Assembly: GCA_025435555.1 (NCBI GenBank)
Contig: JAIWWG010000044.1
Coordinates: forward strand, 62,001-126,000
Length of the DNA stretch: 64,000 bases
Source: Chytriomyces cf. hyalinus JEL632
Lineage: Eukaryota; Chytridiomycota; Chytridiomycetes; Chytridiales; Chytriomycetaceae
Direction of reading: 5' to 3'
Shown: in pieces, positions 23,301 to 36,345 of the stretch
Layout of the letters: every line of letters starts with the position of its first letter
How positions within the stretch are numbered: position 1 is the first letter of the stretch
Position numbers and translations under genes: made by a program
The notes under the pieces: generated by a model
What the model saw: only the letters and a program-made list of their open reading frames with translations
Told to the model about the DNA's origin: nothing
Database searches by the model: none

Positions 23301-24811
23301 TCGAGTCGAGGAATTGAATGTGGGATTGCCACCTTTGTTGGCATTGATTGAACGTGCATGAAGGTTTGCGTTCAGAATTTCCGACTTTCTTGCAAGAGCC
23401 GTTCCTTCAAAAACAACAAATGAGAAGAGAGTTTATAAGTCAGGTAAGACACTCACCAGTACGTGCATTGGCGGGCTGAATCGACAATGCTTCCCGGACT
23501 GCGGTTTGCACAGATTCGCGAGAAGACTGCCTGGATGGCAGCCCAGACGTGATCAATGGTTTCGAGTCCATGGAAGATTTGCCACCGACGGACATGTTAA
23601 CAGTGGACTGAGGATACAGCGATCGAGACGGGGGGCAAGTCTCTTTTACTGACATTCGTCGAACGTCCGTCAAGGCCTGCATTCAAAATTCCCGACTTTC
23701 TTGCAAGAGCCGTTCCTTCAAAAACAACAAATGAGAAGAGAGTTTATAAGTCAGGTAAGACACGTACCGGTATGTGTATTAAAAGGTGATGCTGCCAAAG
23801 GAGAGGTGCGTGCGTGAGGCTTTGTGGAAGTTTGAAAGACAGATGCGCTCTGAGTCTTTGTCAAACTCAGTGCCGGTCTCCTTTCCGCCTTTTGATTTTG
23901 CTGGAGTGACTCGGAGTTCAAGTTACTGAATGACTGAGCACACGTCGAAAGGGCGTTCAATGGTCGGATGTCACGCTGGCTTTCACGGTTATGACTTTGA
24001 ATGAGTTCATCCACTTCCAAAAGCATTTCGCTCATATTCTTGTTCAGTTTGGATTCTGGCCGAGAAAATGAAGCTGAAAAGCTGGAAGCTTGCTGCAGCA
24101 GCTGGTCGAGATTCTGAATGGCTCTCTCAAGTCTCCGCGTCTTTTCAGCAACTTCTACCGAGCTTGACTTGCTGCGACGGTCTTGTGCGAAGAGTTGCGC
24201 GGAAATGTTGACAAAACTGGTTTGGGTTCCGTTTGTGGGGCGGGGCGTAGCAGAGAACGGCTGGGGTTCTGCCGCAACGGCTGCATTATTTCCGTAGAAA
24301 GTGGACCGAGAAGCTGAAACTGAAGTTGATTTGCAGGTGGCTAGACCGGACGCTCGCAGACTGTTGTCGTTCGGGCGTTTGCCAAACGATTTCATCAACA
24401 AGTCACCAGCAGCTTTCATTGGCTCCATTTTGCGCAGCGGGTGCAAATTCAAGGTTGTCTTGGATTTGGTGGCGATCTGAGACGCGTAAGTGGGCTTGGG
24501 GAGTGGCTTTGCTGCCTGCAGATTGCGGATATCGCAGCCTGGCCGGTTGACACTGGGGACAATGGTGTTCAGCTTTCTTGTGGAGTTCATGGGTTTGCTT
24601 GTTGTGAGAATTCTCTCGGTTACGGTCATTGCTTGTGGTAATTTTTCGTTTGAAGACTTGCTGTGTGCCTTGAGCTGGAATGAACGGAATCAGCAACGTA
24701 CATCAACACAGCGCGCAACTTTACCTTGCTCGCAGCTGTCGATTGCGCGGTTACTTTCAGCGCGTGAGAATGCAATTGCATACGGGGGCGTGGGGCGTGC
24801 TCGCTAAACAT
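20387..24811 (-). CDS. RCC1-repeat protein with long repetitive N-terminus
   Basis: The gene starts MFSEHAPRPRMQLHSHAL at 24811 and ends at 20387. Exons 1-2 encode a basic, Ser-rich region and a short coiled stretch (RRLERAIQNLDQLLQQ). Two later exons are duplicates of each other (23465-23660 and 21894-23440). The larger one carries four ~19-residue repeats (QPARETMQxxAxKxL) and a Ser-rich disordered stretch. From about 21830 onward the product is an RCC1 propeller with repeated blades such as GQNDDGQMGVFN, VLSWGAADFIGR, KVYGWGINSHGQLGWP, ACGGNGYGELGMGD and SCGYNCYGQLAL. RCC1 proteins are often exchange factors or scaffolds, but the substrate cannot be told here. The exon at 21894 has a donor (GTATGT) right after YMKYVL, so it joins the propeller rather than ending there. 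Confidence 0.8.
23388..23765 (-). repeat. Tandem exon-intron duplication inside the RCC1 gene
   Basis: A block of about 68 bp (intron end plus exon start) at roughly 23388-23457 recurs almost exactly at 23698-23767, a 310 bp shift. The intervening exon is a diverged copy of the exon that follows (MSVGGKSSMDSKPLITSGLPSRQSSRES against VFLAGKSSRDSTPLILSRLPSRQPSRES). In the first copy the ancestral acceptor would give a frameshift and stop. An AG further in (the GTCAG before TAAAAGAG) restores the frame. Confidence 0.8.
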
Positions 24812-24934
24812 GACTAGTCAGTTTTTTGTTTGTTTGTTTGTTTGTGTGATACTTTTTAGCCCGCTCTTTTTGTAAGTTATGATTAGCAAAATCGGACCAT
24901 TTTGAAGAAACCCAGCCAGGACGAGGTGAACACA

Positions 24935-25132
24935 CTACCTCCGTGGGTTTCTGTTGAGCGCAACATGGATAATACTTGCGGAAGGTGCTCCCATTTCCTC
25001 GTTTACAGATTCTCGTTGAGTTTCTTTCTCCTTGGCTTTCACTCGAGAAGCGAAACGTGCCGCAGCTGTGGCCGCAATGGAGAAAGCTGAAAGCGAAATG
25101 ACGAAAACGAGGGTGGATTGGAGCCTGGACAT
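24935..25132 (-). CDS. Possible small single-pass membrane protein
   Basis: A 65-residue frame starts MSRLQSTLVFVISLSAFSIAATAAARF: a basic start and one hydrophobic segment. A charged stretch follows (VKAKEKETQRESVNEE). The shape is like a signal-anchored mitochondrial or ER microprotein; a PET117-like layout came to mind, but the sequence does not support it firmly. It sits 123 bp upstream of the RCC1 gene on the same strand. The same stretch may instead be a 3' exon of the duplicated locus that continues from 25207. Confidence 0.35.
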   Translation of the reverse strand: MSRLQSTLVFVISLSAFSIAATAAARFASRVKAKEKETQRESVNEEMGAPSASIIHVALNRNPRR

Positions 25133-25171
25133 GGGACGACTGGATTCCGAGTTCTGACTTGGTCGCTGATG

Positions 25172-26809
25172 TCAATCAGTTTGTTCTTGCCTGTGGGGAT
25201 GGTGGTCTACAGGTTACAATAAAAGAGCCAGAAATCCTCGTCAGTAAAACCACCAAACAACAACAAGCAAAAAAAATCCTTACAGTCATTGATGACGGCT
25301 TCAGCATCCCTGAGACTGCGCTTATTGAAAGTTCGATGAAGATCTGCCTCGCTGTATAGATTCGGGGTGGGGTCTTTGATCCGTCGTACAACTCCCGGAC
25401 CAAGCAGTACCGATTCATCGCCGCGCTTAATTCGCCGCTCGTATTCAACGGTATCGTACGTTTGACTTTGCAGGTTCCATGGTCGGTGCTCATTCGCTTG
25501 ATTCAAGCTGCAGTGTTTGAGTTTGCAACTTTTGCCAACACGGCGTAACCTGAACGCTGGACCTGAACGCTGGACAGCGTATATTCGACTCAAGGCAGAA
25601 TCTATTTTCGAAAATATTGTCACACCGGTCTCACCCTCGAGCTCGAAATGGTGTTCAGAGCACATAATCGGAGTGGGTGGGCTGGAACTGAATAAATTCG
25701 GATGAGCGCTCCATCGTCGCGAGAATAGACACGAGAAAGTCTTGCGCGCATTGGGAGGATGAAGTGTGTGAAACAATTGTGTGTGTTCATTCAGGCGTGA
25801 GGGAAAATGAAAGGTAAGCGCATCTCTCAAATTCACGACGCAATCATGAATATCAATCTCAACCTGTGGCTAGTATCCTTGCACATGTTTAAAGCTGTTG
25901 CATTTTTTTTTTGGGTGTTCTGGTCGCTTTTGTCGTTGACTACGTCCGCTTGCTTCGAGCCGATGAGGAAACCGTCTCGACGTCAGCGCCACGCTGTATG
26001 AACGTACTTGCATCAACTTAGTGGGCTCAGGGGAGCTGTCAACCCCAACCAGTCATCACAAGCTTCAACGCGTCCCCCTTGCACCCACTAATCAGATATT
26101 TCATCCGGTTCTCGCTGCTAGGGATTCATCCACTCAGTTCTTCAATATATGATACGGTCGAAATGCAAGTTGATCGGTCGGATATTGATGGGTCCGCTGG
26201 CTGCCTCCGCGTTGTGGATTCCGCAGATTCCCGGTCAGAAGGTCTCATCACAGGCGCTCTAATCTCGCCATGCCATTTTGCGACATCAAGCTCTCGTGCG
26301 TATATGCAGCAGCAACAGTGTGTGCGTATGGGAACTGCGTTGGCGACCGAAGACAAGTGGGCAAGGTTTGTGGCATTGTGCATTAACAATTTTTTTTTAT
26401 TCTGACCCATTTGCACGTCAGGTGCGAAAACTGGACAAAGAGAATGAAAGGAAATTTCCATCTTCACAACATTGCGCAGTGCTTGAATTACGAAGGAGTT
26501 GTCCTTGTTGGGTGCGAAAATGAGCAAGCAAACGGGATCGCTCGAACATCCCAAAACCAGAGCCTCAACGCGTTTGATTGTTAATTTCACACTCCGAAAC
26601 GGCATCCTTTTCCACAGGATTATTTGACCTATTTTTCATCAAGTTCGTCGAGTGCGTCTATGCAGGGAAGCTACTCAATGTAACATTTTTTTTACCATTC
26701 TATATCTCAGAGCGACTGGAACCCCGCACAAGTCAACAGCAGCGCGATCGCGCATTTCTTCGAAACTGCGCATTTATGGTGGATTTTTAGCTATGCGATC
26801 TGATAGGTA
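25172..26809. repeat. Segmental duplication, copy 1
   Basis: About 1.6 kb is a diverged direct repeat of 28312-29880. Matching blocks run in the same order: GCCTGTGGGGATGGT and CCTCGTCAGT at the start, TCGCGAGAATAGACACGAGAAAGTC, AACCAGTCATCACAAGCTTC, TGTTAATTTCACACTCCG, and GACTGGAACCCCGCACAAGTC near the end. Several small insertions and deletions separate the copies. Copy 1 keeps a 209-codon minus-strand frame that copy 2 has lost. Confidence 0.85.
25207..25836 (-). CDS. Uncharacterised protein of the duplicated locus
   Basis: A 209-codon frame, with a probable inner start at MCSEHHFELEGETG, contains IYAVQRSGPAFRLRRVGKSCKLK and DESVLLGPGVVRRIKDPTPNLYSEADLHRTFNKRSL. The equivalent stretch in copy 2 (28617-28955) keeps FELEGETGKAIFSRKESAL but is broken. 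Just after AEAVINDC lies GTAAGGATT, followed by a branch-like TTTTACTGACG and a CCCACAG acceptor, seen in both copies. The true gene therefore probably splices there and continues below 25190. I do not recognise the family. Confidence 0.4.
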   Translation of the reverse strand: MNLRDALTFHFPSRLNEHTQLFHTLHPPNARKTFSCLFSRRWSAHPNLFSSSPPTPIMCSEHHFELEGETGVTIFSKIDSALSRIYAVQRSGPAFRLRRVGKSCKLKHCSLNQANEHRPWNLQSQTYDTVEYERRIKRGDESVLLGPGVVRRIKDPTPNLYSEADLHRTFNKRSLRDAEAVINDCKDFFCLLLFGGFTDEDFWLFYCNL

Positions 26810-26994
26810 GGAAATTGCGGGTTCTGATTCAGGTAAACAAAGGGAAAGCACGAGCTCAAAAGATAGGAAAGAGCGCGTTTATTGCGAATTAGAATAAATT
26901 ACTGCATACTTTACAGGTATGCGATGCCGCAAATACGAGAGAAGAGAAGGAATAAAAATGAGAAACATCTAAAATATGTACGGAACAGAATCTA

Positions 26995-27379
26995 TCAAAA
27001 ACGGAAAGGAGACGACGGATAGAACTCAGGTGCGTATACGTTAAGACCCTTGGCTGACGCAGGCACAAATTTAGCTGCCAGAGGGTTTAAACGGTGCCTT
27101 GCACCATCGGGCTTGCCGAGCACTGGGGCTTCGCCAATGTGGTCAACAGCGTGTGACTCATTGGCTTTTGTTTGTGGTAGTCCAGTTTGCTCTGAAGAAG
27201 CGGGGGGATCTGGCAAGAAAACGGATACGCATCAATGGACCTGGACAGCACTTAACCCCACACTCACCCTCTTCTTTGAGAACCTGCTTGGCGTGCAGCC
27301 ACAAGGCCGTCGCGATCAAGCACACCTCGATCAGGTGGCGGTTGGCTGCGAGCTGCCTAAACATCTTCATGGATACCAT
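26995..27379 (-). CDS. Small protein with two tandem PAM2 motifs
   Basis: Two exons join in phase 1 across a GTGAGTGT...TTGCCAG intron (about 27214-27268) to about 108 residues. The first exon (MVSMKMFRQLAANRHLIEVCLIATALWLHAKQVL) has one hydrophobic helix. The C-terminus carries LNPLAAKFVP and, five residues later, LNVYAPEFYP. Both match the PAM2 consensus (LNxxAxEFxP) that docks on the MLLE domain of poly(A)-binding protein; eRF3 of animals has a similar overlapping pair. This suggests a membrane-attached or helical adaptor that recruits PABP. It lies between the two copies of the duplicated segment. The pairing of motifs is seen; the function is inference. Confidence 0.6.
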
Positions 27380-28311
27380 TTCTGATATGGTCAAAAGTCA
27401 AAGGGGTTGCAGTGAGTATAAAGCACCAGCATAGAGTGGAAATAGAGCATTGGTATGTACCTTATGTGTGATAGGAGTGTTGGGGGTTTGGAGGAACTTT
27501 TTTTTTTGTTCTGTCAAGTCTCTCTCTCAGCAGAATCGCATGAAAATCCCAACCTTGTTTTGATAATCCCTCCACCCCCTTTTGCTTCGTTTGTATGTTG
27601 TTGTGCCTGACAATTACTGTCTGAACTCAGCGCCGGTTCTTGCTTCATGACTGTTAGTCTCACATCACACAATTGAAACACTGAATTTTGAAACTTGCAT
27701 GGCGCTGGGAACCTGGTGGTATGCTTCGGTAGCTGCGCTTGCTCCCATCGTTCCGTCGCCGCACTTAACATGGCGGTACCTCCGCTGTTTCCATCGATTA
27801 CGCTCCTTCGTCCGTGTCTTGTGGGTGGTTTTATATGCGCAATTTATCCTTCTCATTTGACGTGTCGAAACTCGGCCTTGACGCCACCGGTGACATTGTA
27901 CAACCAACCCCGTATTTTTTCCCGGTAGGTCGTTATGGTTGTCGCATGGAGCTTGCTACCGCTTGCCGGTCATTTTGCCGCTTGGTACATGAAGCACCGC
28001 TGGTAGAAGTTCATTTACGCGGTCGACTGGTGCGTGATTTTGGATCGGCACGTTTATAATTATCAGACTGATTGCTGCGGAGTGAGTGAATTTGGTGCCA
28101 CGCACTTGAACAGAAAATTCTTGCGGTTGCAGACGCGGTGACTACGCTTGGTGTTCATCCTGCAAAAGTGGGTCTTAGGGTTTTGATAGCGTGTTGTTGG
28201 ATTCGAATGGGCGGTTCTTTGTTGAAATCCGGGTGTGGATTGGTGTCCTCGTTCTCGGTAATTTGGAACAGAGTTTCCAGTGTCAAATAAACCGGTCGCA
28301 ACCCCGTCGGT
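27380..28311. other. Spacer between duplicated copies, no gene assigned
   Basis: ORFs on both strands are short (for example 27814-28059 plus and 27665-27907 minus) and show no domain or conserved splice pattern. A pyrimidine-rich stretch (27508-27560) and several AT-rich runs occur. Confidence 0.4.
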
Positions 28312-29880
28312 CGGTGAAATCAGTGTTTGCCTGTGGGGATGGTTAAAATAATAAAGTCTGAAATCCTCGTCAGTGAAACCACCAAACAACAAGCAACAAA
28401 ATCCTTACAGTCTTGGATGACGGCTTCAGCACCCCTGCTATTGCGCTTATTGAAAGTTCGATGACGGTCTGCCTCGCTGTATAGATTCGGGCTGGGTCTT
28501 TGATCCGTCGTGCACCTCCCGGGGGGCCAAGCAGTACCGATTCATCTCCGCGCTTAATTCGCCGCTCGTATTCACCGGTATCATACGTTTGACTTTGCAG
28601 GTTCCATGGTCAGTGCTCACTCGCTGGATTCAAGCTTGCAACTTTTGCCGACACATCGTAACTTGAACGCTGGACCTAAACGCTGGACCGCATACATTCC
28701 AGCCAAGGCAGACTCTTTTCTGGAGAATATTGCCTTCCCGGTCTCGCCCTCGAGTTCGAATTGGTGTTTAAAGTACGAAATTGCAGTGGTTGGGCTGGAA
28801 GTGAATAAATTCGGATGAGCGCTCCATCGTCGCGGGAATAGACACGAGAAAGTCTTGCGCGCAGTGGGAGGATGAATGTGTGAGACAACTGCGTGTATGC
28901 ATTCATACGTGAGGGAAAATGAAAGGTAAGTGCATCTGTCAAATTCCCGATGCAATCATCGATATCAATTTCAACCAGTTACTAGTATGCGTGTACGTGT
29001 TTGAAGTTGTTGTTTGTTTGGGTGTTTTGGCAGCTTTTAATCTTTGAGCGACGTCCGCTTGCTTCGAGCCGTTGGGGAAACCGTCTCGGAATCAGTGGCA
29101 ACTGGCGGTTTATGAACGTACTTGCGTCAGCCTATCTGCCTCTGAGGGGCTGTCAACCTCAACCAGTCATCACAAGCTTCGACGCGTCCCCCTTGCACAC
29201 CCATTCATCAGATATTTCATCCGGTTCGCGCTGCCAGGGATTCCTCCACTCTACTCTTTGATCGATTATACGGTCGAGATGCAAGTTGATCAGTCGGATA
29301 TTTGATGGGTCCGGTGGCTGCCTCCGCGTTGTGGATTCCGCAGACCCGGTCAGAAGCTGTCATCACAGGCGCTTCAATCTCAACATGTCGTGTTACGAAA
29401 TCAAGAGCTCTCGCGTATATATAGCAGCAACAGCGTATGCACAGGGAAACTGCTTGGCGACATTGGGGAATTTGGGAAGGTTTGTGGCATTGCATTGTGC
29501 ATAGCAATTTTTTTATTCTCACGCGTGCGCAAACTGTACAATGAGAACGAAGGGAATTTCCATCTTTACCAATCAGTTGTTCCTTGATAGTGCGAAAATG
29601 AACAGCAGCAGCGTCGCCACAACAACAGCCTGAGCGCGTTTGATTGTTAATTTCACACTCCGATACGGCATCCTTTCCGCAGGATTATTTGAACTTTTTA
29701 TAATCAAATTCGTCGAGTACATCTGTGCAGGGAAGCTACTCACGGTATTATTTTCTTACCGCCATTTTTTATTCAGTACAACTGGAACCCCGCACAAGTC
29801 GACAGTACCGCGATCGCGCATTTCTTTTTACCGGCGCTGTTATGGTAGATTATACTGTTCGTTGTGCGATGTGATGGGTA
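28312..29880. repeat. Segmental duplication, copy 2
   Basis: This is the diverged direct repeat of 25172-26809. The minus-strand coding frame equivalent to copy 1 is broken by small indels; only FELEGETGKAIFSRKESALAGMYAVQRLGPAFKLRCVGKSCKLE remains open. The intron signals near 28410 (GTAAGGATTTTG, TTTCACTGACG, CCCCACAG) are kept. It reads as a decaying copy. Confidence 0.8.
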
Positions 29881-29969
29881 TCTGAGGCATTTTGCATCAA
29901 GTTCTCAAAGCATGTGTGGGGAAGCTCTCCAAAAATAAAAAATAAAACCCCCCAAATGTTTATTCCAAT

Positions 29970-30504
29970 TCAGCGATACAGCTGACACTTTTTAAAACAG
30001 TCCTTGACGTCGTCTCTCAGATACGGCGCTGTTGCAATGCACGCAGCGATTCCTTCTGGCTGCTCGATCCATTTGTGATGCAGAATGCCGCGCTCCTTCA
30101 GCTCTGCTTCAACCTTTGCGAGCGAGGCTTCGTTCTTTGTTTCGAGGACAACCTGGGTAGACAGTAGAGTGAGTGTTGGTATCTCGGTGAGTGAGCCTTG
30201 ATGCTGTTGATGTAATGCATGCGCGAGGATCACCTTTCGCATGCCCTCCACGTCAGAAAGATACTCTGCCACACGGGCTTCAGTGTGATGTTTTTGCAGC
30301 ACTGCTGTTGCTGCGTGTGCAGCGTTGCCAATCACGGATCCAACGGGCCAGTTGAGAGTCTGTCGCAGAGGGAGTTTTGGTCTCGGCACTTGTCTTTCTG
30401 TATACACCTGTCACCTTTGTCAAGTCCTTCCTCACAATCAGGAATATGGTCAAGAATTGCTGCGTGGGTGCGGAAGGGAGCGACACGTCACTTTCTGCCT
30501 CCAT
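29970..30504 (-). CDS. PTRHD1: PTRHD1-like peptidyl-tRNA hydrolase domain protein
   Basis: Three exons join in phase 0 to about 132 residues. The sequence follows the animal PTRHD1 pattern: FLIVRKDL, LNWPVGSVIGNAAHAATAVL, AEYLSDVEGMRKVVLETKNE, ILHHKWIEQPEGIAACIATAPYLRDDV and the Lys/Arg C-terminus. PTH2-fold proteins bind peptidyl-tRNA or the ubiquitin-like proteins, but PTRHD1 proper has uncertain hydrolase activity. The stop codon is at 29970-29972. The upstream neighbour is TRP5, on the same strand. Confidence 0.85.
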
Positions 30505-30671
30505 TTGGAATCACAAGTAAATAAAACCGAGTGAGCATTTATTGTTCATGGCGCGAACTTCGCAGCGGTCAGTTCGGCATCCTATTGCCCAGACGAGATT
30601 CACGCGTTACATGCACATTTTTATTACCATTCCAAACGCGTCACCCATAAAACAGAGAAAGGGAAATGCAT

Positions 30672-33205
<2,534 letters not shown>

Positions 33206-33983
33206 TGTGTATGTATGCTGTTGGTTTTTGGGATTCTTTTTAGGAAAGGCGTGAAACAAGCCAATTTTTATTGGTGTTGGATGAATGACATCACTGTGTC
33301 GGAAAATGATTCAGAACTGGGCGAGATCGATACCGGACTTTGCGTGCGCGTCAGCGACACCGATCCTGAGCCTGTCTGTGCCGGATCACTGTCTCCTGTG
33401 TGTGTTTGTGTGAATAGAAGAGCCAGTCTCTCCATGCGTGCACAGAAGCCTTGGACACAAGCAAGCAGACGTAGCATCTGCGGATGTTTCCGTGCCTATT
33501 CCACCGGTATCATGTACCTCTGCTGTAGCCTTGTGAATAAGGCCGTGGTGCAGCAGAGCAACGCTGGTGTTATCCGGTTTGGACTCACAAAAGCAACAAT
33601 TACAAATCACCTCAAATTAATTAAACTGAGTAAGCTGCGAGCATACAATCGCCGATGCAGAAGAGTCTGTCCAGGTGATCGAGAATGAAAGGTAACTGGT
33701 TGAGAAGGCTGCTGCGTCTTGGTTGACGTCGCTCAGGTGCTGACCCTGACCGACCACTACGGCCATGTAACATATCATCCGACCTTGGCTGAAGTAGTCA
33801 GTCAGATTTCTTTTGGTCCGTGCGAGCATCTGCCGGTCACAGCAGTCCTTGCCGTACACTCTCTCGACGCGCTTGTTGGGCATCAAATACAACTCAGGAA
33901 ACAAACAGTTGTAATATCAAGGATCCACAAATTAAAAAGAGAATCAATGGGAATAAACAAAAACGCGCTCATAAAACTAATTC
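33206..33983. other. Intergenic region, no gene assigned
   Basis: A 157-codon plus-strand frame (33215-33688) and a 95-codon minus-strand frame (33617-33904) overlap each other. Neither has a recognisable motif or splice pattern. The region separates the start of TRP5 from the end of gene A. Confidence 0.4.
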
Positions 33984-35980
33984 TCATCCGCGGCCATGCA
34001 CCCAGTACGTGTTCATTGTACCTTTGCCCTTGATGTTCATGACATCCGGTCCCTCAATCTTGAAGCCCTTCTTGTTGATGAGCTTGTACGTTGCTTCAGA
34101 GATGTGAATGCTCATTGGCTTGGATGTGGATTCCATCCTATCAAAAAAGAACAACTCTTAGTTACTCTCGCTTAACTCAGAAACCAAGCGGGCTTCTCCT
34201 ACCGCGAGGCGGTATTGACAGCATCACCGACAATACACCAATGTGGGTTACTGTCACCCAAAATACCCGCCGTAATACATCCCGAATTCAAACCCACACG
34301 CGTGACAAGCTCTTCCCCACTGTCTGTTCTGAAATCAGAAACCATACGAATCACATCAATCGCAAAGTTCGTGGCACGTTCGGCGTGATCCGGGATTCGT
34401 TCCGGTGCTCCAATCACTCCGAGGAAGGCATCACCGATCGTTTCAACCTTGTACATTCCCCAGCGCTTGCAAATGACGTCGTACTCTACCCAGAGTTTGT
34501 TTAGCATCGCCAGCATTTCTTTGGTCGAGTGTTTTGAGGAGAGCGCGATAAAGTTGGTGACGTCTGAGAAGAAAACTGTCACGGACGCGTACTCTTCGGA
34601 TCCAGTAGCTTTTCCTGCCTTCATGGCTTCAACGATACTGTGTCAAGGACAACGTTTAGGCGACATGGAGAACAAACTGTGTGCACAAGAGTATATACCT
34701 CGGCGGCATGAGCTTCTCGAGCAACTTGTCAGCCTGCGCCATCTGCGACTGAATCTCATCCGCAATACCTTCCATGCGCTTCGCCTTTGCATTCATACTC
34801 TCCTCCAACGTTGCATTCACCAAAATCAGCGTCAAAAACACTTTTGCCAAAATATCCGACCCACAAAACATCAACTCCCCAACTTCATACGAAACAATCT
34901 GGGCTCGCTGCACATACCACGTGAGCGTAAACGCATTCCACGCGGCAAGAGTCACGTATTTGGCCGTGGTGAGGGATTTTGCATCAAGTTTGCAGCTGGT
35001 TTTGCCTTGGATTGCGCTATTGTACATTTCGCTCAAGTTCCAGATTGTGTAGAAAAAGAAGATGGTTGATGTGCAAGCAAAGAATTCGGAGAAAGGTTGC
35101 TTGAAGATGCATGCAAAGTAGCCGAGCGCAATCAGTGTGTAATCGTAGGTGGCGGTGGGGTCGGCCATGGCGTGGTTGTCGGTGATTTCGGCAATCAGGT
35201 AAATTCTGAACAAACCGAACTTTGAGCAAGCACAAAGCCACATCCACACACTAACCGGAATTAAAACTCACAAAATGGGGCATGTTGTAAGCCATTCCAA
35301 AAAGCGACAGGGGTCCACAGGGTACCCAACGTAATCCGTAAACGTGGGAGTCAGTTCAAGGGCTTGAATAATGTACGTCGACATGGCAATGAAGTTTACA
35401 AGCACCAAAACCTGAACAAAAAAAAGTGAATCAGACGCGCTTCCGTCAAATCGACTTGCCGAATCGTAAACATTTGTCCAAAAAAATTTTCTCGCACCTT
35501 TCCAAGATCTCGTTTCTCATTGTTCTGGGCATTGGCATAAGCAATGTAAGAATACACCACCGCAATCAAAAACCCGCCGGCAGTATACGCGTACGCGTCT
35601 TTGGAAATGCCACGGTCAAACACAGGCTTCTTGTACCCATTGGACAGCAGATACATTCCAAACCCGGTCAAAACGACCCACACGGCGAAGTTTCGAAGCA
35701 CATAGTAAACAGCACCCGAAACATCTTTTTCTTTTTTAGCCTCATTGAGCTTTTCCTTCCAGTTGATCTCTGAAGGGAAGTGTTAACAGACACGCGTTTT
35801 GAAGGAGAATAGAAGGCTCACTCAACTGCCGCCAGCTTTACGGGCTTCCTTGACAACAATCTGATGGAAAACGGCACCGTGCCCGCAACCCCGGCAACGC
35901 TTTGTTCCCGATTGGATCTGATACACGGAGCACGTGCAGTTCTCGCAGTTTGCACGTTGATTGTCGTCCACGGATGTCAT
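33984..35980 (-). CDS. Rhodopsin-guanylyl cyclase A, catalytically complete
   Basis: Six exons (35827-35980, 35498-35769, 35272-35411, 34699-35205, 34203-34637, 33984-34137) give 553 residues. The N-terminal segment has paired Cys (CENC, then CRGCGH), followed by about eight membrane helices. Helix 3 reads FLEWLTTCPIL, placing Glu181 at the counterion position. Helix 7 has SDILAKVF, with Asp306 and the retinal Schiff-base Lys310. A coiled linker follows (NATLEESMNAKAKRMEGIADEI). The class III cyclase domain keeps both metal Asp (383, 427), guanine-selecting Glu423 and Cys492, and the transition-state pair Asn499 and Arg503 (VNTASRMES). It should make cGMP under light control, as its family does. 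It shares a divergent promoter region with gene B. Confidence 0.93.
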
Positions 35981-36345
35981 GGTGGCGAGCGTTTTTTTGT
36001 GGAAGTTTTTTGATGGAAGCGCATTGGAAGGAAAGGAGCAATTCTAAATTTGTTCGGCGCTTTTAAAAAAAAAAATGTGGGCATTGTCTTTTAATAATTA
36101 GGACTTTTGTATAAAATTGACGCGTGCTGTGATAAAGTTTGGGTAGTGAGCAGGGATGTTCATTTTTTTTATTTTGGTTTTTTCCCCGCTCCCTCCGTTA
36201 CCAGTGGGGTAAAGATCCTGGAATTGTTGAAACAAAACGTCGGAGAATTTCAGCCCACTTCCCAAGAAAGAAAAATTGCTTCCACTTTCGGCTCTCTTCC
36301 AGAAGTTCGTATCGGCCAAAAAAAAGATTCCCAAAGGGCGAAACA
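35981..36345. promoter_or_regulatory. Divergent promoter region between rhodopsin cyclases A and B
   Basis: The two start codons lie 365 bp apart and point away from each other. The stretch holds A/T-rich runs (36061-36075) and no coding frame that suits either gene. Co-regulation of the pair is an inference from the arrangement; no specific binding site was identified. Confidence 0.45.

Noticed and set aside
33215-33688. 157-codon plus-strand frame as a gene
   Set aside because: It overlaps the TRP5 promoter side, has odd composition and no domain, and a competing frame runs on the other strand.
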